NCBI GenBank assembly: GCA_002449585.1
Contig: DJXD01000097.1
Coordinates: forward strand, 1 to 29,177
From: Ruminococcus sp. UBA7013
Lineage (GTDB): Bacteria; Bacillota; Clostridia; Oscillospirales; Ruminococcaceae
Length of the DNA stretch: 29,177 bases
Direction of reading: 5' to 3'
Shown: piece by piece, positions 7,064 to 15,535 of the stretch
Layout of the letters: the number at the start of each line of letters is the position of its first letter
Numbering within the stretch: position 1 is the stretch's first letter
Translations under genes and position numbers: made by a program
The notes under the pieces: generated by a model
Database searches by the model: none
What the model was told of the DNA's origin: nothing
Seen by the model: only the letters and a program-made list of their open reading frames with translations

Positions 7064-7264
7064 TTATGCTGGTGTACCGTCTGTATAAGGCGGGAGATAA
7101 GGAAAGAGATGCTGATACTGATCACGCTGGTCATCATCAGGCTGTCCGGCAGGGATCAAACCAGTCATTTCATTCTGAGATGCACAGTACAGTTCCCCCT
7201 GAGCGTTTTTCTCCTGTGAAAAAGGGAAATGTTCTGTTCCGGGACGTTCCGGATGCTTTTTCAT
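7064..7264 (-). CDS. Small uncharacterised protein, 66 residues
   Basis: I do not recognise a named family. The protein is hydrophilic and lacks a signal peptide or membrane segment. It starts MKKHPERPGTEHFPFSQEKN, has a motif GELYCASQNEMTGLIPAG, an acidic Asp/Gln stretch (DDDQRDQYQ) and a PYLPPY tail. This motif order resembles small hypothetical proteins I associate with Ruminococcaceae. AAAGGAAG lies about ten bases before the ATG; an in-frame GTG nine bases further up is too close to it. It is 54 bases behind the PLMP-like gene and followed by a strong terminator, which supports a real two-gene operon. Confidence 0.65.
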   Translation of the reverse strand: MKKHPERPGTEHFPFSQEKNAQGELYCASQNEMTGLIPAGQPDDDQRDQYQHLFPYLPPYTDGTPA

Positions 7265-7318
7265 AACATGCACTTCCTTTCTGTGATGATACAGAAAGGA
7301 TAACCGAAAATCAGAAAA

Positions 7319-7720
7319 TTATACACGAAGCAGCATATTCAGCATATCTTTAAGTTCTTTCAGTACATTTTCGGCATTAGGACTAGAATAATCAAGTGCA
7401 TTCATGCGTTCCTGAAGTGTATTCAGCATAGCGGCACGGGCATCTGTCATGGAAGGTACAGTTACCTGAGCAGGTTCATTCTGGAATGTGTCTAAAAATA
7501 CTAACAGACTCTGCATCTGTGTTTCAGACATCTGATCAATTGCAGAGAGCAGGGCTTCTTTTACGGACATTTTCATAACTCCTTTCGATGGCAGCAGACA
7601 GATCATGTCACTGCCGAGAAAAACAGCACGGCCATGTTTTACCAGACCTCTGGCACGTTTCGGATATGTATTTGCAAGAATATGGCCTGCTGTATCAGTC
7701 ACTTTGATAATTTTGGGAAT
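7319..7720 (-). CDS. Small protein with IscB PLMP-like N-terminal domain, probable ATT start
   Basis: A 133-residue protein if read from ATT 7720. Residues 1-43 (IIKVTDTAGHILANTYPKRA, then RGLVKHGRA ... MICLL) resemble the 'V.D..G..L....P.RAR.L.K.G.A' pattern of the PLMP domain at the start of IscB. No RuvC or HNH part follows. The rest is a probably helical segment (SVKEALLSAIDQMSETQMQS and ENVLKELKDMLNMLL) of unknown role. ATT is preferred because AAAGGGAG precedes it by eight bases. The nearest in-frame ATG upstream (7783) falls at the predicted transcription start, so it would be leaderless. An internal ATG at 7570 also has AAAGGAG eight bases before it, so a shorter product may be made as well. 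Confidence 0.7.
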   Translation of the reverse strand: MPKIIKVTDTAGHILANTYPKRARGLVKHGRAVFLGSDMICLLPSKGVMKMSVKEALLSAIDQMSETQMQSLLVFLDTFQNEPAQVTVPSMTDARAAMLNTLQERMNALDYSSPNAENVLKELKDMLNMLLRV

Positions 7721-7789
7721 TGCAAGCACTCCCTTTCTGATTTTGCACATTGTTTTTTCTGATGGGTGTCTTCCCCAGTGCATAAGAAT

Positions 7790-7818
7790 ATTATATCATA
7801 GATTTTGATAAAAATCAA
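7790..7818 (-). promoter_or_regulatory. Promoter for the PLMP-like/small protein operon
   Basis: On the minus strand: TTGATT, a 17-base spacer, then TATAAT. Transcription would begin near base 7783. The -35 box lies in an imperfect palindrome (GATTTTGATAAAAATC) that might bind a regulator. Confidence 0.75.
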
Positions 7819-7900
7819 GGGCTTTCTGAAAAATTTTAAATTTCTGACATGCATGACAGAAAAGTTTTAAAACTGTTTTCAAAATTCTTACTAATTTCTC

Positions 7901-7929
7901 TTGATTTTTTTCTCATAATGTGGTATACT
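7901..7929 (+). promoter_or_regulatory. Promoter for the yicC-thiN operon
   Basis: TTGATT, a 17-base spacer, then TATACT, about 50 bases before yicC and facing away from the minus-strand promoter 83 bases to the left. It appears to drive the 12-gene operon. Confidence 0.8.
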
Positions 7930-7980
7930 ATTATAATTGGATCGTAATCTAAAATACAAGCAAGGAGTGATCTTTTCCGT

Positions 7981-8889
7981 ATGCTGAAAAGTATGACAGG
8001 CTACGGGCGGTCGCAGAATCATACAGATGCACGGGATATTGTCGCAGAAGTCAAATCTGTAAATTCCCGTTTTCTGGAGCAGAATCTGCGGATCAGCAGA
8101 AATTATTCTTATCTCGAGGAAGAGCTGAAATCATTGGTCAAATCCAAAGCCGCAAGAGGAAAAATAGAAATTTCTATCACAATTACCCCTATAGAAGGGA
8201 AAAAAGCAGATATTAAAATCAATGAAGAAATCATAAAAAGCTATCTGGACGCTATGCGAAATTATCAGCAGAAACAGGATTTTTCTTATCAGCTGGAATA
8301 TGATAATGCAAACAGTTGTCAGATGCGCTGGTCATCTTTCATGATGCTTCCGGATGTGTTCCGGGTAGAAAAAGCACAGGAAGATGAAGAAGAAATTAGA
8401 CAGGAAGTCATGGCCGCCACAGAACAGGCACTTGATGCATTTATCAAAATGCGAGAAGCGGAAGGCGAAAAGCTGACCGAAGATATCAGAAACCGCCTGC
8501 TCATGATTGAAAAACAGGTTTCTATCATAGAACAGGAAGCCCCTGCATTGACAGAAAAATACAGAGAACGGCTGTATACAAAATTATCTGAATTATTAGA
8601 AAGCACAGCCATTGATGAACAGCGAATTCTGACAGAAGCCGCTATTTTCTCTGAAAAAACCGCTGTTGATGAGGAAACGGTTCGCCTGAAAAGCCACATC
8701 TCCCAGATGAGAAAGCTATTAGACAGCAACGAAAGCGTCGGCAGAAAACTGGATTTTCTGGTGCAGGAAATGAACCGTGAAGCCAATACCATCGGCTCAA
8801 AAATTCAAGATGTCACTATTACGGCAATCGTTGTAGATATTAAATCTGAAATTGAAAAAATCAGAGAACAGATTCAAAATATAGAATAA
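7981..8889 (+). CDS. yicC: YicC family endoribonuclease
   Basis: A 302-residue YicC/YloC protein. The N terminus LKSMTGYGRSQ and the C terminus FLVQEMNREANTIGSKIQD, followed by VTITAIVVDIKSEIEKIREQ, are the family signatures. YicC is a hexameric endoribonuclease involved in RNA turnover. The middle (residues 130-230) is rich in Glu and Lys and probably helical. AAGGAG lies 13 bases before the ATG, a little far. It leads the operon and is followed 15 bases later by gmk, the usual Firmicutes pairing. Confidence 0.93.
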   Translation: MLKSMTGYGRSQNHTDARDIVAEVKSVNSRFLEQNLRISRNYSYLEEELKSLVKSKAARGKIEISITITPIEGKKADIKINEEIIKSYLDAMRNYQQKQDFSYQLEYDNANSCQMRWSSFMMLPDVFRVEKAQEDEEEIRQEVMAATEQALDAFIKMREAEGEKLTEDIRNRLLMIEKQVSIIEQEAPALTEKYRERLYTKLSELLESTAIDEQRILTEAAIFSEKTAVDEETVRLKSHISQMRKLLDSNESVGRKLDFLVQEMNREANTIGSKIQDVTITAIVVDIKSEIEKIREQIQNIE

Positions 8890-8904
8890 CAGGGGGAATC
8901 TGCT

Positions 8905-9483
8905 ATGAAAAAAGGCCTTTTGATTGTCGTTTCTGCGCCGTCAGGCTGCGGAAAAGGGACAATTCTGAAACAAATTCTCAAAGATCAAAAATATTATTAT
9001 TCCGTATCTGTCACAACCAGACAGCCCCGGCATGGGGAAATAGATGGCGTGCATTATCATTTCATGCAGGAAGCCAAATTTGAAGAATTGATTTCACAAA
9101 ATGCATTTTTAGAATATGCCAAATATTGTGATCATTATTATGGTTCACTTCTTGCGCCTATTGAAACAAATCTTGCCGCTGGAAAACATGTGATTCTCGA
9201 AATTGAAGTCAAAGGCGCAATGCAGATTCGAAAACTTCGCCCAGAAGCAAAATTTATTTTCATTGCGCCCCCAAGTATAGACATACTCCGCAAGCGTCTC
9301 GAAGGCCGTGGCACGGAAGATGCAGAAACGATCGAAAAACGTGTCCGTCAGGCAGAAGAAGAACTTGCTTATCAGAATCAATATGATTATTGCATCATCA
9401 ATGATATTCTGGAACATGCCATTTCTGATTTTCAAATGATTGTCCGTGCGGAAGAACTTCGGACGCAATCTGAAAATCTGTGA
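8905..9483 (+). CDS. gmk: Guanylate kinase
   Basis: A 192-residue enzyme making GDP from GMP and ATP. The P-loop is SAPSGCGKGT near the start. 'TTRQPRHGEIDGVHYHF' is the GMP-binding signature, and the lid region follows (RLEGRGTEDAETIEKR). The length is normal. AGGGGGAATCTGCT precedes the ATG. In Firmicutes gmk regularly follows yicC and precedes rpoZ, as here. Confidence 0.96.
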   Translation: MKKGLLIVVSAPSGCGKGTILKQILKDQKYYYSVSVTTRQPRHGEIDGVHYHFMQEAKFEELISQNAFLEYAKYCDHYYGSLLAPIETNLAAGKHVILEIEVKGAMQIRKLRPEAKFIFIAPPSIDILRKRLEGRGTEDAETIEKRVRQAEEELAYQNQYDYCIINDILEHAISDFQMIVRAEELRTQSENL

Positions 9484-9507
9484 TAATTCTAATGGAGGTT
9501 ATATATT

Positions 9508-9726
9508 ATGTTAAGACCCGCTATCACACAATTGATCACCAAAAATGAAAGCTGTTATTCTCTTGTCATTGGCATTGCCAAAAGAGCAAGAGAAATTGCA
9601 GAAGATCTTTGTAAAAATGATCAGATTCTGGAAGAAAATCCTGTGAAAACTGCTGTAGATGAATTTGCCAGAGGAGAATATAAAATTATTGAAGTCTCAG
9701 CAGAAAATAAAACAAAATTGGGATGA
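9508..9726 (+). CDS. rpoZ: RNA polymerase omega subunit
   Basis: A 72-residue omega subunit. It begins LRPAITQLITKNESCYSLVI and has the usual 'AKRAREIAEDL' helix, 'PVKTAVDEFARGEYKI' and a short tail. Omega helps RNA polymerase fold. AATGGAGG lies before the ATG. The stop overlaps the priA start by ATGA; in many Firmicutes coaBC lies between the two and is missing here. Confidence 0.95.
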   Translation: MLRPAITQLITKNESCYSLVIGIAKRAREIAEDLCKNDQILEENPVKTAVDEFARGEYKIIEVSAENKTKLG

Positions 9727-11741
9727 CACCAGATTTTGCAGTTGTTGCTGTACAAATCGGCTCTGCTTTTGCATCAGATCAATTATTTCATTACCGCATT
9801 CCATCCGGTATGATCTGTACGCCCGGCTGTGCTGTTATCGTGCCATTTGGGAAAAATAACAGAAAAATCACCGGTTTCGTTATGGCATTGGCAGAGGAAT
9901 CCCCCGTTCCGGAATGTAAAGAAATTTTATCTTGTCAGGGAATCATGCTGAATGCGGAACAGATGGAGCTGATAAAATGGCTTCGTGAAAATACGTTCTG
10001 TACGTATTATGACGCAATCCGCACATTGATTCCAGCGGCGGCTATGAAAAATACAAAGCCTCGTAAAAAGCAGAATTTCCTCTCTATGGAAACACTGCCT
10101 CCGTTGGTACTCTCTCCGGAACAACAGGCTGTTTTCGAAACAATTGCCCCTGCGCTGGAAACAGATCAACCAGCCAGCTTTCTCCTCAAAGGTGTAACCG
10201 GAAGCGGAAAAACTGCTGTTTTTGAAGCTTTGGCCGCCAGAACGCTGGCACTTGGGAAATCTGTGATCCTGCTGTTGCCTGAAATCGGCCTAACCCCTCA
10301 GAATGTTCAGAGATTTGAATCCCGTTTTGGTAATCGAATCGCCCTCATGCACAGCAGGCTTTCAGATGGTGAACGCCGTCTTTCCTATGAACGTGCTCGC
10401 ACCGGGCAGGCAGATTTCATTATTGGAACTCGCAGCGCCATTTTTGCACCTTTGAAGCAGATCGGCCTGATTATCATGGATGAAGAAGGAGAACATTCTT
10501 ATAAATCAGATGCATCCCCTCGTTATGATACGATTGATGTCGCAAAACAAAGATGTCGTTATCATGGGGCGGTGTTTCTTCCGGCATCGGCTACGCCGAC
10601 AATTGAGCGATATTATCAAGCGAAAAAAGGCCTTTATCATCTTTTAGAGCTGAATCATCGCTATGGAGATATGCCCCTTCCAAGTGTGGAAATTGCAGAT
10701 ATGCGTCAGGAACGTGAAAACGGTAATCTTTCTGAATTCAGTCGCAGTCTGCATGATGCGCTTGCTGAAAATCTCCGGAATAAAGAGCAGAGCATTTTAC
10801 TGCTCAATCGCCGGGGGTATCATACTATCATCAGCTGTTGTATTTGCAATCAGCCTGTTTATTGTCAGAATTGTTCTGTGCCGATGACATGGCACAAAAC
10901 AGATCAGCTTTTACATTGTCATTATTGCGGATTTTCTCAGCCAATACCGGCGGCTTGTCCTATTTGCCATGGCACGAAATTCAGGCGCATGGGATTTGGA
11001 ACGCAGAAGCTGGAAGAAGAACTTTCTTCCTATTTTCCAGAGGCCAGAATTCTCAGAATGGACGCTGATACTGTGAGCAAAAAAAATGCATATGCTGAAA
11101 ATTTTGAAGCTTTCCGGCGTGGTGATTATGATATCATGCTTGGAACGCAAATGATTGGCAAAGGACTTGACTTTCCGAATGTCACGCTTGTTGGCGTTAT
11201 CTCTGTCGATAAAGCACTTTTTTCCGGAGATTTCCGGAGCTATGAGCGGACATTCAGCCTGATTACTCAAGTAGTTGGCAGAGGTGGAAGACATAGCAAA
11301 TCTGGCAGAGCGATTCTTCAAACATTCATTCCAGATCATTATGTCATTCGTCTGGGAGCAGAACAGGATTTTGAAGGCTTTTATGCTCAGGAGATCCCAC
11401 TTCGGAAAGTGATGCTGTTTCCTCCATTCTGTGACATCTGTGTGATTGGATTCACCGGTACTGACGAAAAGAAAACGGCTGCATCGGCAGAATTATTTAT
11501 GAACTGTCTGAAACTTGCATTGCAGAATCATCCGGAAAAACTGCCGTTGCGCATACTCAGACCCATGCCGTTTATCTACGGAAAAATTAATAATAAATAT
11601 CGCTATCGGATTATTATCAAATGCAAAAACACAAAACAATTCCGTGAATTTATTCGGGATGCGCTTAAATTGGCATCAAAGGCAAAAGAAACTTCCGGCA
11701 TTCATATTTATGTGGATATGAACGGGAGTACCAGCCTATAA
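9723..11741 (+). CDS. priA: Primosomal protein N' (PriA helicase)
   Basis: A 672-residue replication-restart helicase, shorter than the usual 730-800. The N-terminal 3' DNA-binding domain is present, and the linker before the helicase core appears reduced. Walker A is GVTGSGKTAV near residue 156. Motif II reads MDEEGEHSYKSD near residue 252, with Gly where the classic DEEH has His. The paired zinc-binding cysteines (CCICNQPVYCQNC and CHYCGF ... CPIC) are all there. 'TQMIGKGLDFPNVTLVGV' and 'TQVVGRGGRHSKSGRAILQT' are helicase motifs. The product reloads the replisome at stalled forks. Confidence 0.95.
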   Translation: MTPDFAVVAVQIGSAFASDQLFHYRIPSGMICTPGCAVIVPFGKNNRKITGFVMALAEESPVPECKEILSCQGIMLNAEQMELIKWLRENTFCTYYDAIRTLIPAAAMKNTKPRKKQNFLSMETLPPLVLSPEQQAVFETIAPALETDQPASFLLKGVTGSGKTAVFEALAARTLALGKSVILLLPEIGLTPQNVQRFESRFGNRIALMHSRLSDGERRLSYERARTGQADFIIGTRSAIFAPLKQIGLIIMDEEGEHSYKSDASPRYDTIDVAKQRCRYHGAVFLPASATPTIERYYQAKKGLYHLLELNHRYGDMPLPSVEIADMRQERENGNLSEFSRSLHDALAENLRNKEQSILLLNRRGYHTIISCCICNQPVYCQNCSVPMTWHKTDQLLHCHYCGFSQPIPAACPICHGTKFRRMGFGTQKLEEELSSYFPEARILRMDADTVSKKNAYAENFEAFRRGDYDIMLGTQMIGKGLDFPNVTLVGVISVDKALFSGDFRSYERTFSLITQVVGRGGRHSKSGRAILQTFIPDHYVIRLGAEQDFEGFYAQEIPLRKVMLFPPFCDICVIGFTGTDEKKTAASAELFMNCLKLALQNHPEKLPLRILRPMPFIYGKINNKYRYRIIIKCKNTKQFREFIRDALKLASKAKETSGIHIYVDMNGSTSL

Positions 11742-11758
11742 TTATACAGGAGGTTTTT

Positions 11759-12235
11759 ATGGCTGTCAGAAAAATTGTCACAAAAGAATCATCTATTCTC
11801 CATGTAGTATGCAGACCTGTAGAGCATTTTGATGCAAAATTGCATCAGCTTCTGGATGACATGGCAGAAACGCTTTATAAAGCAAATGGGGTTGGTCTTG
11901 CAGCTCCTCAGATTGGCATCCGTCGCCGGATTGCTGTGATTGATGTAGGAGAAGGCCTGATTGAATTAATCAATCCGGTGATTTTGAAATCAAGCGGAAA
12001 ACAGCGTGATGTAGAAGGCTGTCTTTCCTGTCCGGATGAATGGGGTTATGTTGTCCGGCCGAATAAATGCACCGTTCGTGCACAGAACAGAGACGGCGAA
12101 TTTTATGAGATTTCTCTGGAAGGTCTTGGATGTCGCTGTGCCTGCCATGAAATTGATCATCTTGATGGAAAATTATTTCTGGAATTAGTAGATGAATTTG
12201 TCGAGATGAAAGAAGAGGAGGATACCCAAAATTGA
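11759..12235 (+). CDS. def: Peptide deformylase
   Basis: A 158-residue iron/zinc enzyme that removes the formyl group from new N-terminal Met. The three motifs are present: GVGLAAPQIG, EGCLSCP (Cys ligand, with SCP in place of the common SVP) and HEIDHLDG (His ligands and catalytic Glu). CAGGAGGTTTTT precedes the ATG. It is paired with fmt, its opposite in formyl-Met metabolism, through a TGATG overlap. Confidence 0.96.
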   Translation: MAVRKIVTKESSILHVVCRPVEHFDAKLHQLLDDMAETLYKANGVGLAAPQIGIRRRIAVIDVGEGLIELINPVILKSSGKQRDVEGCLSCPDEWGYVVRPNKCTVRAQNRDGEFYEISLEGLGCRCACHEIDHLDGKLFLELVDEFVEMKEEEDTQN

Positions 12236-13164
12236 TGAAAATTGTTTTTATGGGAACACCCGAATTTGCTGTTCCGGCATTGGAAATACTGCTAGCAAAG
12301 ACAGAAGTCGCCGCCGTATTTACACAGCCGGATAAGCCGAACGGCCGGAAAATGAAATTGCAGTTTTCTCCGGTCAAGAAAAAAGCATTAGAACATGGTA
12401 TCACTGTCATACAGCCCAATTCCCTCCGGAATGGGGAAGAAGCCGAAAGAAGTCTTGAAATCCTGAAAAGAATTCAGCCGGATTGCATCGTTGTTGCGGC
12501 TTATGGCCAGATTCTTCCGAAAGAAATTTTAGATCTTCCCAAATACGGATGTATTAATATTCATGCTTCCTTGCTTCCAAAATATCGAGGAGCTGCGCCA
12601 ATTCAGCATTGTCTGCTGAATGGTGAAAAAGAAACTGGTGTCACAATCATGCAAATGGCAGAAGGGCTTGATACGGGCGATATGCTCATGAAAAAAAGCA
12701 TTGCTGTGCAGGAAAATGAAATTGCAGAAGAATTGCATGACCGTCTTTCTCAACTGGGAGCGGAAATGATTCTGCCAGTATTGGAAGAACTGCAAAACGG
12801 AACACTTAATCCGGAAAAACAAGATGATCATCAATCAAGCTATGCATCTATGATCCGGAAAGATATGTCCGCACTAGATTTTACCAAACCAGCCCCGGAG
12901 CTTCATCGCATCATCTGTGGCCTTACAGGTTTCACAAAGCTTGATGGCAAACGTCTGAAAATATGGCGTTCGCTGATTTGTGATCATAATACAGATTCTG
13001 TTCCCTGCGGAACGGTTACAGATCCGGAAAAATTTATAATTCAATGCGGAGACGGCACACAGATTCAATTCACAGAAGTACAGGGAGAAGGCGGAAAACG
13101 CATGTCTGCTGAATTATTTCTCCGTGGGAAGAAATTACAAAAAGGGCAGCTGTTAGGCACATGA
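12235..13164 (+). CDS. fmt: Methionyl-tRNA formyltransferase
   Basis: A 309-residue enzyme that formylates initiator Met-tRNA. It begins MKIVFMGTPEFAVPALEILL and has the catalytic region 'HASLLPKYRGAAPIQ', plus a C-terminal tRNA-binding domain. ATG 12235 overlaps the def stop (TGATG). A TTG one codon earlier gives a shorter distance to AGAGGAGG and is possible. The stop overlaps rsmB by four bases. The metallopeptidase gene sometimes found here in Clostridia is absent. Confidence 0.95.
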   Translation: MKIVFMGTPEFAVPALEILLAKTEVAAVFTQPDKPNGRKMKLQFSPVKKKALEHGITVIQPNSLRNGEEAERSLEILKRIQPDCIVVAAYGQILPKEILDLPKYGCINIHASLLPKYRGAAPIQHCLLNGEKETGVTIMQMAEGLDTGDMLMKKSIAVQENEIAEELHDRLSQLGAEMILPVLEELQNGTLNPEKQDDHQSSYASMIRKDMSALDFTKPAPELHRIICGLTGFTKLDGKRLKIWRSLICDHNTDSVPCGTVTDPEKFIIQCGDGTQIQFTEVQGEGGKRMSAELFLRGKKLQKGQLLGT

Positions 13165-14456
13165 ACAGCGCACGGATAACAGCAGTTCGCTTGCTGATGA
13201 AAACGATGGAAGCAGAAAGCTATTCTAATCTGCTGCTGGATCAGGCACTTGAAAAAGCAGAGCTTCCAGCGCAGGAAAAGGCTTTCTGTACAAAGCTGTA
13301 TTATGGCGTTCTGGAGCGTCTTCTGACACTGGAGCATCTGCTCCGGACATACAGCGGCAAAAATCCGGAAAAGCTTGATGAAGCTGTAAAATATATTTTA
13401 TATCTGGGATTTTATCAAATGCAATATTGTGATACTATTCCAGATCGTGCCGCTGTGAATGAATGCGTAAAAATGACAGGATATTTCCGCAAAAAAAGTG
13501 CAGCCAGCTTTGTCAATGCCATACTCAGAAAATTCCAGCGTTCCGGAAAAAAAATTCCGCTGACGGGAGATCATTGGCAGGATATGCAGATTTTATATTC
13601 TGCGCCTATGCCGCTGCTGCAAACAGTGACGGCAGAACAAGGGGAGGCCTTTGCAAAGACATTTTTTGAAAACAGTCTCCAGTCTCCGCCGTGCTGTATC
13701 AGAAAAAATCCGCTCAAAATGGATACTGATGATTTGCAGGAACTGCATCCCGTTCCATGTGCAGCTATAAATCATGCCTATTATATTAATCATGATCATT
13801 TAAGGTATACCAGCGCATTCCAGAAAGGTCTGTTTCATGTTCAGGATCTTGCATCACAAATTTGTTGTAAGATTTTAGATCCTCATCCTGGTGAGACGAT
13901 TCTGGATATGTGTGCCGCACCTGGCGGCAAAAGTTTCACAATTGCCGAAATCATGCAAAATCAGGGGCATGTTTTTGCCTTTGATCTGCATCCGCATCGA
14001 GTAAAATTAATTCAGGAAGGTGCGGAACGGTTAGGACTGACCTGTATTCATACAGATGTCCGCAATGCGGCGGAATATGATCAGAATACACCGGAAGCAG
14101 ACAGAATTCTTTGTGATGTGCCTTGTTCCGGGCTGGGTGTCATCCGCCGGAAACCGGAAATCAAGTATAAATCACTGAATAGTTTTGAAGAATTGCCAGT
14201 GATACAATCTCAGATTCTGGAAACTTCTGCAAATTATCTGAAACCCGGCGGCATTCTTGTGTATTCCACATGTACGATTCTGAAACGTGAAAATGAAAAT
14301 CTAGTTCAGAAATTTCTGGACATGCATCCGGATTTTGAACCAGTGCCACTGGAAGAATTTCATATTTCTGAATGCTGGATCACACTTCCAGTGAAAAATA
14401 TTTCTTCTGATGGTTTCTTTGCGGCAAAAATCCGAAGAAAGGCCGTGAAATCATGA
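13161..14456 (+). CDS. rsmB: 16S rRNA m5C967 methyltransferase RsmB
   Basis: A 431-residue methyltransferase. The N-terminal NusB-like RNA-binding domain covers residues 1-140 (LDEAVKYILYLGFYQMQYCD). The SAM-binding domain has ILDMCAAPGGKSF. The two active-site Cys motifs are CDVPCSGLGVIRRKPEIKY and YSTCTI. The length is normal. It overlaps fmt and rlmN by ATGA at both ends, so its translation is probably coupled to theirs. Confidence 0.95.
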   Translation: MNSARITAVRLLMKTMEAESYSNLLLDQALEKAELPAQEKAFCTKLYYGVLERLLTLEHLLRTYSGKNPEKLDEAVKYILYLGFYQMQYCDTIPDRAAVNECVKMTGYFRKKSAASFVNAILRKFQRSGKKIPLTGDHWQDMQILYSAPMPLLQTVTAEQGEAFAKTFFENSLQSPPCCIRKNPLKMDTDDLQELHPVPCAAINHAYYINHDHLRYTSAFQKGLFHVQDLASQICCKILDPHPGETILDMCAAPGGKSFTIAEIMQNQGHVFAFDLHPHRVKLIQEGAERLGLTCIHTDVRNAAEYDQNTPEADRILCDVPCSGLGVIRRKPEIKYKSLNSFEELPVIQSQILETSANYLKPGGILVYSTCTILKRENENLVQKFLDMHPDFEPVPLEEFHISECWITLPVKNISSDGFFAAKIRRKAVKS

Positions 14457-15535
14457 AAGATCTTCTTTCTATGACACTCCCGGAACTGCAAACGGCTTTT
14501 GCAGAATGGCATCAGCCCTCTTATCGGGCAAATCAAGTTTTTGAATGGCTGCATGTCCGGAAAGTGTCTGATTTTGCACAGATGACAAATCTACCTTCGA
14601 CATTACGTACAAAATTAAATGCTGAATTTTGTATAAACAGACTATTTATTGTCAGAAAGCTTGCATCTTGTATGGATGATACTGTAAAATATGTATATCA
14701 GCTCCCTGATGGTCAGCATGTAGAAACTGTATTAATGCATTATCATCACGGCTGGCGGCTGTGTATTTCCACACAAGTTGGCTGTAAAATGGGATGTCAG
14801 TTCTGTGCTTCCACCATTGCGGGCTTTGTCCGTAATCTGACACCGGCTGAAATGCTTCTGCAAATAAATGAAACAGAACGAGATGCCGGCGTTGTGATAT
14901 CTGGAATTGTACTCATGGGAATCGGCGAGCCGTTGGATAATTTTAAACATGTCATGACGTTTCTAGAACTGCTTTCCCATCCGAAAGGCAGAAATATGAG
15001 CCTTCGGCATGTGACAATTTCAACATGCGGCATTGTTCCGAAAATCAGAGAACTGGCGGATAGAAAAACCGGCCTGACGCTGGCAGTTTCCCTGCATCAT
15101 GCAGAAGATACAGGCCGAAGCCGGATTATGCCGATTAATAGAAAATATTCTCTATCAGAATTGATGGAAGCCTGTGCCTATTATTTTTCCATGACCGGAC
15201 GGCGTGTGACGTTTGAATATGCTGTCATGGAAGGAGAAAATGATAGTCCGGAAGATGCGGCGGCACTTGCTGAACTTCTGAAACATCAGCAGGCACATGT
15301 AAATTTGATTCCAGTCAATACTGTCAGAGAACGTGGCTATCATGCCACAAGAAAAGCAGCAGAGCAATTTATGCAACTGCTTAGGGAATTGGGTATCAAT
15401 GCCACTGTCAGGAGAACGCTGGGGAGCGATATTGAAGCGGCCTGCGGTCAGCTCCGGCATGAGGCAGATGAATTATCAGGAAGGAGTGAACGCTTTGCGG
15501 TGTGCAACAGCGACCGACACGGGTCTGATTCGTGA
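14453..15535 (+). CDS. rlmN: 23S rRNA/tRNA adenine-C2 methyltransferase RlmN
   Basis: A 360-residue radical SAM enzyme that methylates A2503 of 23S rRNA and A37 of some tRNAs. The cluster motif CX3CX2C appears as GCKMGCQFCAST, preceded by 'CISTQV'. 'GIGEPLDNF' and 'SLHHAED' are family motifs, and the C-terminal 'DIEAACGQLR' is where most members end. Here about 22 more residues follow, encoded in the same DNA as the start of stp, so the tail is probably a by-product of the overlap. Confidence 0.95.
   Translation: MKDLLSMTLPELQTAFAEWHQPSYRANQVFEWLHVRKVSDFAQMTNLPSTLRTKLNAEFCINRLFIVRKLASCMDDTVKYVYQLPDGQHVETVLMHYHHGWRLCISTQVGCKMGCQFCASTIAGFVRNLTPAEMLLQINETERDAGVVISGIVLMGIGEPLDNFKHVMTFLELLSHPKGRNMSLRHVTISTCGIVPKIRELADRKTGLTLAVSLHHAEDTGRSRIMPINRKYSLSELMEACAYYFSMTGRRVTFEYAVMEGENDSPEDAAALAELLKHQQAHVNLIPVNTVRERGYHATRKAAEQFMQLLRELGINATVRRTLGSDIEAACGQLRHEADELSGRSERFAVCNSDRHGSDS

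Noticed and set aside
7721..7783. ATG 7783 as the start of the PLMP-like protein
   Set aside because: It sits at the predicted transcription start with no ribosome binding site, and the added residues do not look like part of the domain.
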